NCBI GenBank assembly: GCA_020635695.1
Contig: JACJZH010000003.1
Span: 62,001-126,000 of the forward strand
DNA length: 64,000 bases
Direction: 5' to 3'
From: Flavobacteriales bacterium
Lineage (GTDB): Bacteria; Bacteroidota; Bacteroidia; Flavobacteriales_F; PHOS-HE28
Below are positions 1-9,067 of the stretch, one piece after another (the stretch's first letter is position 1; the number at the start of each line of letters is the position of its first letter). The notes beneath the pieces were generated by a model, which made no database searches, was not told the origin of the DNA, and saw nothing but the letters and a program-made list of their open reading frames with translations. Both the position numbers and the translations under genes were made by a program.

Positions 1-452
1 ACGCCGGCGACCTTGTTGCACACCCCCATGATGCTGATGCGCTTCGCCGCGCTTTCCATCGGACCCAGGATGGTGACGTAGGGATTCGCCGCGGTCTGCA
101 ACAGCGAGAGCCCGGTGCCGATCACGAACAGGCCGGACAGGAACAAGCCGTAGGTGCGTTGCTGCGCAGCAGGGATGAAGAGCAGTGCCCCGGCCGCCAT
201 CACCAGCAGGCCCAGCATCATGCCGCCACGAAAGCCCGTGCGCCGCAGCACCCAGGCGGAAGGCAGGGCCATCACGAAGTACGAGATGTAGAACGCGAAG
301 GCCACCAGATTGGCCTGCAGGTCGCCCTCCAGCTCGCAGGCGATCTTCAGGTAGGGGATCAGCGTGCCGTTCAGCCAGGTGACGAAGCCGAACACGAAAT
401 AGAACACGCCCAGGATCAGGAGCGGTATCAGGTGGCCGCGAGCGTTCGCCAT
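1..452 (-). CDS. Sugar MFS transporter, FucP/GluP family (partial, N-terminal part)
   Basis: The gene reads leftwards from an ATG at 452 and runs off the window edge, so about 150 N-terminal residues are visible. They contain four hydrophobic helices and blocks typical of the FucP/GluP sugar:proton symporters: LNGTLIPYL in helix 1, FYISYFVMALP in helix 2, the RRTGFRGG loop and LLQTAANPYVTILGP in helix 4. In E. coli FucP the residue before TAANP is a glutamate used in proton coupling; here it is glutamine, which I recall from glucose/galactose-type members. The protein would sit in the inner membrane and import a sugar. The next gene on the same strand, the lysyl oxidase homologue, ends 94 nt upstream, so an operon is possible but not shown. 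The family is clear; the substrate is not. Confidence 0.85.
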   Translation of the reverse strand, partial: MANARGHLIPLLILGVFYFVFGFVTWLNGTLIPYLKIACELEGDLQANLVAFAFYISYFVMALPSAWVLRRTGFRGGMMLGLLVMAAGALLFIPAAQQRTYGLFLSGLFVIGTGLSLLQTAANPYVTILGPMESAAKRISIMGVCNKVAG

Positions 453-546
453 CAGGTGCGGGGGATCTGGCGGTGAAACTATCCGCAGGGCACCGCACGG
501 ACGACCGACCGACGGTCGCTCGCTCCACAGGCCGATGTGGACGGAC

Positions 547-3270
547 CTACTCGATCACCACGCGCCCGGTCATTCGCAGCGCACCGGTAAGCCGGTAGAA
601 GTAGGTGCCACCCGACAGCTCGCCACGGGCGATACGCACCCGCCCTTCAGGCGTTCCCGGCAGGAAGCGCAGCACCCTCCCCTGCAGGTCCAGGAGCTCC
701 ACGCCTACTCGCGTGCCGAACTCCTGCGGGTAGACCAGCACCGTCTCGTCGCGGAACGGGTTCGGGAACACCCGCACACCCAGCGCCATCGCCTCCTCGG
801 TGAGGCCCGTGACCGTGACGCAGGGGTCCTGCAGGAACGTGGTGCTGTTCATGTAGTTCTCGTTCACCACGTCCACCACCTCATCGATGCAGATCAATGA
901 CTGGGGGTTGATGAAATGCACCCGGCACAGCGGGGTGAAGGCCGTGTTCTTGCCGATCAGGGAGTCCACGTCGGACAGTCCGATCAGGTGTCCTCCCCCG
1001 AACTCGAAGGCCGGGGTGATCGGGTAGTTCACCGGGTCGTAGAGATTGTCGACCCCTGTGATCTGCACCCCGCTCAATACCAGCTCGTACCCCACCAGCT
1101 TCTTGTTCGGGTTCTTGATGTGCACGTCCAGGTATCCGCTGCCGTAGTCGACATCACCGATGGTGAAGGTGACCGAATCGAAGGGGTTCACGATCTCGAT
1201 GAACGGGAAGTTGCAGTGGTCATGCACGGCATTGCTGTCCGGCACGTGGTTGTACGTGTTCCAGTAATTGCAGAACGCCATGTACGCCGCGTCGCTCACG
1301 GTGATCTCCCCGTCGGCATCGATGTCCGTGCAGGGCATCGGCGTGATGTCGTTGCCGATGATGCCGGTGACGTACTGGTTCACGTCCACCAGGTCCTGCT
1401 GGCCGTCCAGGTCCAGGTCCCCGATCAAGCGTGTTCCTCCGCAATCGCCCATGCAGTCCAGTTGCGCGCTGCCATAGATGTCGCCAAGACAATCCACGTA
1501 GGGCGTGCAGGTGGTGTCCACCACCACGGTCAGGTTGGGGTTCCGTTCCAAGGTCACGCAGACCTGGGCCCAGTTGTTGAAGTGGTCCAATTCGTAGCGC
1601 CCGAGCGCGTCGGGGCTCTGGTCCCAGTTGGTGCGTACCACCAACGTGTAGGTCCCGTCAGGCACGTCGGTCAGATCGACCCACTGGCAGTTCAGCCCGG
1701 AACTGTAGATGTCGCCACATCCCTGTGAGATGCCCATGTTCCCGCAGCCGTACTGGGCCGTACCACCGCCGCTGCACTCCAGGTCCATCACGCAGAAGCC
1801 GTTCTTGAAGCCCTGCGCCAGCGACTGGCCCGCGGTATCGAAGAGCAGGTATTCCGCATAGCCTTCGTAGTGCACGTGCCCGTGGCAGTTGCTCAGGTTG
1901 AACTGGTCCGGGTTGGCGTTCGGATTGCCGATGTAGTAGTCGGTGTTCCCGATGTTCTTGATATGGGTGGTGAACCGCAGGATGTCACGCACGCCATACC
2001 CGCTCAGGCAGCCTTCCGTGATGTAGCAATCGTTGGGGCCCACGTTGATGGTGGTGAGCTGCAGGGAGGTCTCGAGCACATCGCTGAGCACGATCAGGTC
2101 GGGACCGTTCGGACAGCCCGGATCGCCCCAGGGGAGGCAGGAGCCATCGTCCATTTCGGCAAGCGGATCGAAGTTGCAGGCGGAAGGATCCATGCACCCG
2201 GAGATGGGGCCCATGTAGTTCACCGACCAAGCGATCGGGGATCCTGCGCAGTCGCCTCCAGCATCACCGATCCGGACGTAGTAGGTCTCCCCTCCCGCCA
2301 GCAGGGCGTTCACCTGCGCCTGCAGGCCACAGCCTCCATTGTTGTCGTCGTAGTAGATGGTGCCGATGTTGGTGTCGTCCCAGAGCAGACCGGTGCAGTA
2401 GTCGTAGATCCAGAGCTTGGTGTCACAGGTGTTGCCGGTACAGGTGCTCACCTGGTACATGCCGTTCTGCGCAGGCACGAAGCTGTACCAGGTATCCGAG
2501 GCGGGTGCCGTGTGGTTCCCTTCCCCCACCAGCTCCGGATTGGCACAACTGAATCCGGGTGGACAATTCAGTTCCACGCGGTCCTCGAAGTCGTAGTTCT
2601 GTCCTCCACTGGCCACCTGCACACCACCATAGGACAACCAGTACCCACCAGGCGCGAAGATGCCATCGCCGTAGGAGTCGAAGATGGTGAAGACCACGCA
2701 TTCCGAAGTGTCCACGCAGACCTGACCTCCTGCAGGTCCCCCGTTCCCCAGAAGGGCACCTCCCCCGTTGCGTACCTCCCAGCTGATCTCGTTCGGCCAG
2801 CCATCGGGTAGGATGAGCACATCCAGCTGGACCTGGCCGGCGGGGCAGGTGTCGGGCGGTGCGGAATACGGCTCAAGCGCCCAGTCCACCGGAGTGCCGG
2901 CACAAGCATCGTTGTAGTCACCGACACGGATCCAATACGGAACGCCGGCCGTGGCATTGAACAGGATCCGTGATTGGTAGCCACAGTGGTCGTCGTTGTA
3001 TGCCAGGGCGTTCAGCCCGGTCTCGTCCCATACCAACCCCTGGCATTCGTCGTAGGCCCACAGTTTGGTGTCGCAGGTGCTCAACCCGCAGGTGGATGCC
3101 TGGTACACCCCGTCCGTGGCCGGTGTGAAGAGATACCAGAGGTCATCCGTCGCGGCGACGTGGGTACCCGGACCAATGGAGATGGCCAGGTCGCAGGTGG
3201 AACCCGGCTGTGCCAGCAAGGGCAGGGCCAGGAAGAACGTGGCCAACACGGCCAGGGATCGAAGACGCAT
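547..3270 (-). CDS. Secreted lysyl-oxidase-like protein with dockerin-like repeat and T9SS type A sorting domain
   Basis: 907 aa. A signal peptide (residues 1-20, ending LLAQ) is followed by two pre-peptidase/CUB-like modules (about 25-135 and 240-355) around a DSYGDG module. Next come a short GCMDPSACNFDP...DDGSC element and a lysyl oxidase domain at about 405-580. That domain carries the copper-binding set CHGHVHYEGY (H463, H465, H467), GFKNGFC with K489, and GCGDIYSSGLNCQWVDLTDV with Y522. K489 and Y522 match the two residues that form the lysine tyrosylquinone cofactor in animal LOX (K320/Y355 in human LOX), with nearly the same spacing. Two Asp-rich calcium-type loops like a dockerin (about 615-660), a cohesin-like beta domain (about 690-820) and a T9SS type A domain (FPNPFRDE onward, 827-907) follow. 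It is probably exported by T9SS and acts outside the cell as a copper amine oxidase. The natural substrate is unknown. Confidence 0.85.
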   Translation of the reverse strand: MRLRSLAVLATFFLALPLLAQPGSTCDLAISIGPGTHVAATDDLWYLFTPATDGVYQASTCGLSTCDTKLWAYDECQGLVWDETGLNALAYNDDHCGYQSRILFNATAGVPYWIRVGDYNDACAGTPVDWALEPYSAPPDTCPAGQVQLDVLILPDGWPNEISWEVRNGGGALLGNGGPAGGQVCVDTSECVVFTIFDSYGDGIFAPGGYWLSYGGVQVASGGQNYDFEDRVELNCPPGFSCANPELVGEGNHTAPASDTWYSFVPAQNGMYQVSTCTGNTCDTKLWIYDYCTGLLWDDTNIGTIYYDDNNGGCGLQAQVNALLAGGETYYVRIGDAGGDCAGSPIAWSVNYMGPISGCMDPSACNFDPLAEMDDGSCLPWGDPGCPNGPDLIVLSDVLETSLQLTTINVGPNDCYITEGCLSGYGVRDILRFTTHIKNIGNTDYYIGNPNANPDQFNLSNCHGHVHYEGYAEYLLFDTAGQSLAQGFKNGFCVMDLECSGGGTAQYGCGNMGISQGCGDIYSSGLNCQWVDLTDVPDGTYTLVVRTNWDQSPDALGRYELDHFNNWAQVCVTLERNPNLTVVVDTTCTPYVDCLGDIYGSAQLDCMGDCGGTRLIGDLDLDGQQDLVDVNQYVTGIIGNDITPMPCTDIDADGEITVSDAAYMAFCNYWNTYNHVPDSNAVHDHCNFPFIEIVNPFDSVTFTIGDVDYGSGYLDVHIKNPNKKLVGYELVLSGVQITGVDNLYDPVNYPITPAFEFGGGHLIGLSDVDSLIGKNTAFTPLCRVHFINPQSLICIDEVVDVVNENYMNSTTFLQDPCVTVTGLTEEAMALGVRVFPNPFRDETVLVYPQEFGTRVGVELLDLQGRVLRFLPGTPEGRVRIARGELSGGTYFYRLTGALRMTGRVVIE

Positions 3271-3288
3271 GGGGGACGTTGTTGGGCG

Positions 3289-3296
3289 TGAAGATA
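3289..3296 (-). promoter_or_regulatory. Possible -7 element of the lysyl-oxidase-like gene
   Basis: TATCTTCA on the minus strand, 18 nt upstream of the ATG at 3270. It matches the Bacteroidota -7 consensus TAnnTTTG at six of eight places. No TTG was seen 19-20 nt upstream, so this is weak. Confidence 0.3.
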
Positions 3297-3312
3297 AGTC
3301 CGCCCAGGCGTT

Positions 3313-3483
3313 CTACCAATTCTCCTTGCGACGGTAGTATCGGGGGAAGCGGATGGAACGCCTGACCCTTCGGTAGTACCGGTCCCATTTGGGGGTGGTC
3401 AGATCATAGAGCTCTTCGCCCTCCTCTTCACTTCCACGCCGTGTGCCCCTGGGCCTTCTCGTTCGTTCGGTCGTACCTGCCAT
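3313..3483 (-). CDS. Small basic hypothetical protein (56 aa)
   Basis: An open frame from ATG at 3483 to TAG at 3313 fills most of the 294-nt gap between two T9SS cargo genes. The product starts MAGTTERTRRPRG, has an acidic stretch (GSEEEGEELYDL) and ends in an aromatic/basic tail in which YYRR occurs twice (DRYYRRVRRSIRF and PRYYRRKENW). There is no signal peptide or membrane segment. The ordered composition and the clean fit in the gap make it plausible as a gene, but I recognise no family and see no clear promoter. It could be chance in GC-rich DNA. Confidence 0.35.
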   Translation of the reverse strand: MAGTTERTRRPRGTRRGSEEEGEELYDLTTPKWDRYYRRVRRSIRFPRYYRRKENW

Positions 3484-3564
3484 GTCTTCAGGAAGGACAG
3501 GGCCGACCGATGCATCGTTGCCCGATACCGGGGTGGGATGAGCGTTGGATATACAGGTCAGACG

Positions 3565-5922
3565 TCAGCGAACAAGGGTGACATGCCCCATGAACTCGTT
3601 GACCTCACCGGCGATCGCCTGCAACCGGAACCAATAGACATAGACCCCTGTCGGACATTCCGCCCCCGCCTTGGAGCCATCCCAGGGCTCGGAGGGGTCG
3701 TTGGTCTCGTAGACCAATTGCCCCCAGCGGTCGAAGATCCGCATCTGATAGGTCTCCACGCCGACACCCGCGCCGGAGAAGACGTCATTGATGCCATCCC
3801 CATCGGGCGTGAATGCGGAAGGTGCGTAGAACTGGAACTGGGGGTCGATGAACAGGGTCCGGTAGGTCGTGTCCACGCACCCCAGGTCGTCCATGATGGC
3901 CAGCATCACGTTGAACCATCCATCCGCAGGGAAGCGGATGACCGGATACTGCTCTTCGCTGGTCAGGTCAGGATAGGCGAAATCCCAGCTCCAGGAGACC
4001 GCCCCCAGGGATTGGTCCAGGAATTGGATCGGGTAGTCGGTCACGTACACCTGGCCCGTGTACGAGAAGGCGGCCACCGGAGCGTTCACCAGCACCGCGG
4101 CCTCGTCCATGGCACTGATGCCGCAACCATCGGTCACCGTCACGGAATAGGTGGTACTGGTGGTGGGCGACACCCCCACGAATGGATCGGAGGCACCCAT
4201 GCTCCAAGCATATCCGTACCCGTTCCAGCCCAGCATGGGATCCGCCAACAACCAGGCCGTGTCCCCCTTGCAAATGGTCGTATCGGTCAGGATGGTGACG
4301 CTCAACGTGTCGTACTGGACCTCCACCGTCACCAGGTCCGTCGTGTCCCATCCACACGCGTCCGTGACCGTGAGGGAATACGTGGCGGTGGTGGCCGGGG
4401 CCACATTGGCGCTCGGGGCCACACCAAGACCTCCCGACCACTGGTATTGGAAACCGGGTGTTCCGCCCTGCACGTTGGCCTGCAACTGCACCGGACTCTC
4501 CGGGCAGAACACCAAGGTGTCCGGGGTGGCCTGTACGACCAGGGGCGCCGGCTGCGGCACGGTCACCTTCATGCTGTCCACCAAGGTGATCTCCCCACAT
4601 TCATCCGTGAGGGTCAGGATGTAGGTGGTCGTCTGCGAAGGGATCAGCCAGGCCGTGCTATCGCCGCTTGCAAGACCCGTGTTCCAGTCCAGGAACCGCT
4701 GTCCGAAGCCCCCCGCAGTGGAGGCGTTCACCCAGGCGCTGTCACCCGGACAAGCGACCGTCGTATCCGCCCCGATGGTCAGGAACAATTCGGGCGGGTC
4801 CGCGATGTAGAACACCAGGATCGTGGTGTCCTGGCCGCAATCCCCGTCGGAGATCACCGTCACGATCACATCCTCAAGACCCTCCTGGATGCCGTCCGCC
4901 AACGCCTGGATGGGGATCAACACGGTATCGATCCCGGCAGGAAAAACGACCTGGGAGGGGATCCCGGAATAGTCCACACCGGACACACCCGTCCCGCCGA
5001 GCAGTACCTGGACGGAATCGGCCAGGGTCACATCACCGGCCCGGAACATGACCAGATCGGCCTGGCCACATCCTTCGTAAAGCACGCTGTCCACACCTCC
5101 TGACGAGATGTCCGTGCTCAGGGTGATGGCATTGCTCTGGAAGCTTCCCGCCTCAATGAACACACCGGAGTCGAGGATGGTGTCCGAGGCATCGCCGATC
5201 GCGAGCTTGATGTGGTAGGTCTCTCCGCAGACCACCTGGGCATAGGCGGTGATCACCACCGTGAACCCATCGAACTGGACATAGAACGGACTCCCGTTCT
5301 GGGGCGGGGTGGTACCGGTGCCATTGTCCACGTAATAGGCCGGATTGCTGACGTTGTTCACGCCATTGATGGACACCGGCTGGGTGGTACCCGGCACCAG
5401 GGCGATGTTCTCGGCGTTGTTCGTGTAGGGCCCATTGATCCCGGGGCCACTGAGGAAGAAGCCGAACACATCGTTGATGCTGTTCACGTACTCCAGGTAC
5501 TCCTCGGAGGCGAACACGAAGCGAAAGGTCAATGAATCCCCGGTCGGCACGAAGTCGAACTCCAGGACCGCCGCGTCGTTGATGGGCTGGGTGATCAGGG
5601 AGGCCAGATCGGGATCCGAGGCTCCGAAATTGCCTCCTCCCTGTCCGGCGCCTCCGGCATTGTTCGGCCCCAGGGCCACACCGATGCTGCCGGTGCACAT
5701 GATCATGCCCGCGTCCAGCCCGATGTTGCAATTGGTGCCATCGAACGTGCCGATCTGGTCCGCATCCCCGGAAAAGGTCACGTTGGTGGCCGTCACTCCC
5801 TGCCCGAGCAGCACGTTGTTCACGATCTGGGCCGGTGTGAGCGCATTGCTCACGACCAGCTGCGCGTGCGCCCCCAGCGGAATAAGAAGGAGGAGGAGCG
5901 GGATCAGCGCTGATGTACGCAT
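3565..5922 (-). CDS. Choice-of-anchor L domain protein with T9SS type B (gliding-motility-type) sorting domain
   Basis: 785 aa from the ATG at 5922. This start gives a good signal peptide (MRTSALIPLLLLLIPLGAHAQ); longer in-frame starts lack one and run toward the priA start. Residues about 30-260 match the choice-of-anchor L domain: conversion into QLVVSNALTPAQIVNNVLLG, the VLEFDFVPTGDSLTFRFVFASEEY block, and FGFFLSGPGING. Then come a Calx-beta-like segment (DVTLADSVQVLLGG to EGLEDVIVTVISDGDCG), several Ig/PKD-like repeats (one with SWSWDFAYPDLTSEE) and a C-terminal domain beginning FYAPSAFTPDGDGINDVF (about residue 695). That last domain is the T9SS type B signal seen in gliding-motility-associated C-terminal proteins. 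It is an exported surface protein, likely adhesive; no catalytic domain is visible. Confidence 0.88.
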   Translation of the reverse strand: MRTSALIPLLLLLIPLGAHAQLVVSNALTPAQIVNNVLLGQGVTATNVTFSGDADQIGTFDGTNCNIGLDAGMIMCTGSIGVALGPNNAGGAGQGGGNFGASDPDLASLITQPINDAAVLEFDFVPTGDSLTFRFVFASEEYLEYVNSINDVFGFFLSGPGINGPYTNNAENIALVPGTTQPVSINGVNNVSNPAYYVDNGTGTTPPQNGSPFYVQFDGFTVVITAYAQVVCGETYHIKLAIGDASDTILDSGVFIEAGSFQSNAITLSTDISSGGVDSVLYEGCGQADLVMFRAGDVTLADSVQVLLGGTGVSGVDYSGIPSQVVFPAGIDTVLIPIQALADGIQEGLEDVIVTVISDGDCGQDTTILVFYIADPPELFLTIGADTTVACPGDSAWVNASTAGGFGQRFLDWNTGLASGDSTAWLIPSQTTTYILTLTDECGEITLVDSMKVTVPQPAPLVVQATPDTLVFCPESPVQLQANVQGGTPGFQYQWSGGLGVAPSANVAPATTATYSLTVTDACGWDTTDLVTVEVQYDTLSVTILTDTTICKGDTAWLLADPMLGWNGYGYAWSMGASDPFVGVSPTTSTTYSVTVTDGCGISAMDEAAVLVNAPVAAFSYTGQVYVTDYPIQFLDQSLGAVSWSWDFAYPDLTSEEQYPVIRFPADGWFNVMLAIMDDLGCVDTTYRTLFIDPQFQFYAPSAFTPDGDGINDVFSGAGVGVETYQMRIFDRWGQLVYETNDPSEPWDGSKAGAECPTGVYVYWFRLQAIAGEVNEFMGHVTLVR

Positions 5923-5929
5923 GGCAGCC

Positions 5930-5937
5930 CGAAGGTA
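5930..5937 (-). promoter_or_regulatory. Possible -7 element of the choice-of-anchor L gene
   Basis: TACCTTCG on the minus strand ends 7 nt before the ATG at 5922, a one-base variant of TAnnTTTG. The same word sits 7 nt before the CBS-domain synthase start at 30846. If used, the 5' UTR would be only a few nucleotides long. Confidence 0.35.
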
Positions 5938-6007
5938 ACCGTAGATCGCACCAAGGTCCAGTCCCTTTCCGGGCCAAACCTCGGATCCCTGCGATAAACT
6001 TGCCTCC

Positions 6008-8464
6008 TTGTCCGTTCGATCGGTCGATATCATCCTTCCGCTCCGCGTTGCGGGGAGCTTCAGCTATGACGTACCACCCGAGTTGGGGGTTGTCCAGGTG
6101 GGCATGCGTGTGGTGGTGCCGTTCGGAAAAGGCCGCAGGCTGTACACCGGCATCGTGCGCACCACCTCCGACGAGCCGAGCGCGCTGGCCCGCCCACGCC
6201 ACGTGATCGAGGTGCTGGACCAGGGACCGATCGTGGACCGGACACAGCTGCAGTTCTGGGAGATCATGGCCGATCATTACCTGTGCACGTTGGGTGAAGT
6301 GATGGTGGCCGCACTCCCTGGGCAACTGGTGCTGAGCAGCGAGACCCGGGTCATGCGGGGCACCGAGGAACCCCTTTCGGGCAGTCTGAAGGCGCGCGAA
6401 CGCGTGTTGCTGAACGCTGTGGAGGAACGCGGAGAGCTGTCCATGGACCAGGCCGGTGAACTGCTGGGCGTGCGGCATCCCATGCGGCTGGTCAAGGAAT
6501 TGGTGGACCGGGGCCTCCTTGCCCTGGTCGAGGAGGTGCACGAGACCTACCGCCCGAGGACCACGCAATTCGTGGAACTGCACGAGGCCATGCGCGGGGA
6601 AAAGGACCTGCATGCGGCGTTCGATGCCCTGGCCCGTGCCGAAAAGCAGTTGGGCCTGCTGATGCGCTTCGTGGAACTATCACGCTGCCTGGGAGACGAC
6701 CCGTTGCCGGTCGCGAAACGCGAACTGCTGAAGCGCAGTGGGGCCTCTCCGGCCCTTCTGCGGGAACTCGTGCGCAAGGAGGTGCTGCAGGTCGTGGAGC
6801 GCCCCCTTGTCCCGGACGCACCGGGCGACGAGCGACCTGCGCCGATCGCCTTGACACCGCCCCAGGAGGAGGCCTTGAACGCCGTACGCAACGACTGGAA
6901 GGAGCACGCCACCGTGCTGCTCCACGGGGTCACCGCTTCCGGCAAGACGGAATTGTACATGCGCCTGATGCTCGAGGCGCTCGAACGGGGTGAACAGGTG
7001 CTTTACCTGCTGCCGGAGATCGCGCTCACCACCCAGGTGATCGCCCGCCTGAAGCGGCAGTTCGGGGACCGAGTGGCGGTGTACCATTCCCGCCTCGCGC
7101 CACGTGAACGCACCGCGCTCTGGCTGCGCATGCTGAACGACCCGGGCAGCACGCCCATCGTGGTGGGCGCGCGCTCCGCGCTCTTCCTGCCCTTCCGGAA
7201 CCTCGGCCTGGTGATCGTGGACGAAGAGCACGACCCGTCCTACAAGCAGCACGACCCAGCTCCCCGATACCAGGCCCGCGACATGGCCATCGTGCTCGCC
7301 GGCCTGCACGACGCCCGCACCCTGCTCGGTTCGGCCACACCCTCGCTGGAAAGCCTGTTCAACGCGGACCAGGGGAAGTATGGCAAGGCCCTGCTCACCG
7401 TACGCCATGGGGATGCCCGCCTGCCCGTGATCGAGCGCGTGGATGTCCGGGAGGCCGCTCGGCGGCACCGGATGCTGGGAAGGTTCTCCCAGGACCTGCT
7501 CGATGCCATCTCCCGCGCCCTGGACCGCCACGAACAGGTGATCCTCTTCCAGAACCGCCGGGGCTATGCGCCCGTGTGGCAATGCGAGACCTGCGGCAGC
7601 GTGCCCCAATGCCTGCACTGCGATGTGAGCCTCACCTACCACAAACGGCACCACAAGCTGCATTGCCACTATTGCGGCCGCGAATACGACCCACCCCTGG
7701 CCTGCGGTGAATGTGGCGGGGAGAAACTACGGATGGTGGGTTTCGGCACCGAGAAGATCGAGGAGGAACTCGCCACGCTCATTCCCGATGCCCGCGTTGC
7801 GCGGATGGACCAGGACACCACACGGGGAAAACATGCCTTCGAGCAGTTGCTGGACCGCTTTGGTGCCGGCGACATCGACGTGCTCGTGGGCACCCAGATG
7901 GTGACGAAAGGGCTCGACTTCGACCGGGTGACCGTGGTGGGCATCCTCGCCGCCGACGACCTGCTGCGCTTTCCCGACCTCCGGGCCCATGAACGGGGGT
8001 TCCAGCTGATGGCCCAGGTGGCGGGCCGCTCCGGGCGAAGAACGGACCCCGGGGTGGTCCTCCTGCAGGCGCGCGAGGTCCATCATCCGGTCATCGGATA
8101 CGTCATCGCGCACGACCTGGAGGGCATGTACAAACGCGAGCTCGAGCACCGGCGTGCGCATGGCTATCCGCCCTTCTCACGGCTGGTGCAGCTCACGCTC
8201 CGCCACCGTCGCGAAAGCCTGGTGATGCAGGCCGCAGCGGCGCTCGGGCCGGCGCTCCATGCCCGGTTCGGGGACCGGCTGCTCGGACCTGAAGCACCTC
8301 CGGTGGCACGGGTCCGCGACCTGCACTTGCGTCGCATGCTCGTCAAGCTCGGCAAAGGGAACTACCGTTCCGAGAAGGCCGATCTCGCGCGCATCGTGAA
8401 CGAGGTCCTGGATCAGGGAGAATGGTCGCGCGTGCAGAGGATCTGGGACGTGGATCCCATGTGA
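6008..8464 (+). CDS. priA: Primosomal protein N' (replication restart helicase PriA)
   Basis: 818 aa, a superfamily 2 DNA helicase that reloads the replisome at stalled forks. The N-terminal DNA-binding region (DIILPLRVAGSFSYDVP, then VGMRVVVPFGKGRRLYTGIV) is typical. Walker A is GVTASGKT (307-314), the Walker B box is DEEH (405-408), and eight cysteines in CxxC pairs between C526 and C569 form the PriA zinc-binding region. The C-terminal helicase part contains VGTQMVTKGLDFDRVTVVG and QVAGRSGR. No ATG lies early enough in frame; the first usable start is TTG at 6008, which gives the canonical N-terminus. The gene is divergent from the choice-of-anchor L gene (85 nt apart) and convergent with the next gene (3 nt between stops). 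Confidence 0.97.
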   Translation: MSVRSVDIILPLRVAGSFSYDVPPELGVVQVGMRVVVPFGKGRRLYTGIVRTTSDEPSALARPRHVIEVLDQGPIVDRTQLQFWEIMADHYLCTLGEVMVAALPGQLVLSSETRVMRGTEEPLSGSLKARERVLLNAVEERGELSMDQAGELLGVRHPMRLVKELVDRGLLALVEEVHETYRPRTTQFVELHEAMRGEKDLHAAFDALARAEKQLGLLMRFVELSRCLGDDPLPVAKRELLKRSGASPALLRELVRKEVLQVVERPLVPDAPGDERPAPIALTPPQEEALNAVRNDWKEHATVLLHGVTASGKTELYMRLMLEALERGEQVLYLLPEIALTTQVIARLKRQFGDRVAVYHSRLAPRERTALWLRMLNDPGSTPIVVGARSALFLPFRNLGLVIVDEEHDPSYKQHDPAPRYQARDMAIVLAGLHDARTLLGSATPSLESLFNADQGKYGKALLTVRHGDARLPVIERVDVREAARRHRMLGRFSQDLLDAISRALDRHEQVILFQNRRGYAPVWQCETCGSVPQCLHCDVSLTYHKRHHKLHCHYCGREYDPPLACGECGGEKLRMVGFGTEKIEEELATLIPDARVARMDQDTTRGKHAFEQLLDRFGAGDIDVLVGTQMVTKGLDFDRVTVVGILAADDLLRFPDLRAHERGFQLMAQVAGRSGRRTDPGVVLLQAREVHHPVIGYVIAHDLEGMYKRELEHRRAHGYPPFSRLVQLTLRHRRESLVMQAAAALGPALHARFGDRLLGPEAPPVARVRDLHLRRMLVKLGKGNYRSEKADLARIVNEVLDQGEWSRVQRIWDVDPM

Positions 8465-8467
8465 CGT

Positions 8468-9067
8468 TCAACGGACCAGCACGAACCTGCCGCGGAACCG
8501 CCGGTCGCCCGAAACGGCGTCGTAGAAATAGGTGCCCGCCTGGGCGTTCGGCAGGCGCACGGCATGTCGCCCACCCCGAAGCCCGCTCTCGTGGAACACC
8601 TGCCTGCCCGACGAGTCCGTGATGCGCAGGTCCACCTGGCCAGAAGCGGGTACCCGCAACAACAGCAGGCCTTCTCCCTGCATGGGCGAAGGCAGGAAGC
8701 GATGATCCTCACTGACCAATTGGACCAGGTCCACCTCCTGGATCGAGGAGAACCCGTTCAGGCCGAGCCTGAGCCTGTAGTACACCGTGGTCAGCTCCGG
8801 TGGGTCGGTATCGATCCATCCATAGGGCACCGGCTCATCGATGTCACCACAGATGCCCATGATGCGACCCGCGACATCGAACCCGGTCCCGTCCTCCGAC
8901 CGCAGGATGTCGATGCCATCGCAGGTATTGCCGGCGATCATCTCCCAATCCAGGACCACGGTGCCGAAGCCTTCCTTCACCGTGAAGAACGAAAGGAAGG
9001 GATGCTCCTGGGCCGGAGCGAACACGGGCAGCAACAGCCACCATGCCATCAGGGCCATGCGGTTCAT
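8468..9067 (-). CDS. Small secreted protein with T9SS type A-like C-terminal domain
   Basis: 199 aa from the ATG at 9067. The start is chosen because it gives a signal peptide ([20 protein letters not shown]) and because this ATG overlaps the stop of the upstream pseudouridine synthase as ATGA, which suggests translational coupling. The mature part has an FN3-like region (VVLDWEMIAGNTCDGIDILRSEDG, with a YYRLRLGLNGFSSIQEVDLVQL edge). The C-terminus (about 139-199; VDLRITDSSGRQVFHES, GTYFYDAVSG, FRGRFVLVR) has the shape of a T9SS type A sorting domain. No enzyme motif is seen. It is probably a small surface or secreted protein. Confidence 0.75.
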   Translation of the reverse strand: MNRMALMAWWLLLPVFAPAQEHPFLSFFTVKEGFGTVVLDWEMIAGNTCDGIDILRSEDGTGFDVAGRIMGICGDIDEPVPYGWIDTDPPELTTVYYRLRLGLNGFSSIQEVDLVQLVSEDHRFLPSPMQGEGLLLLRVPASGQVDLRITDSSGRQVFHESGLRGGRHAVRLPNAQAGTYFYDAVSGDRRFRGRFVLVR

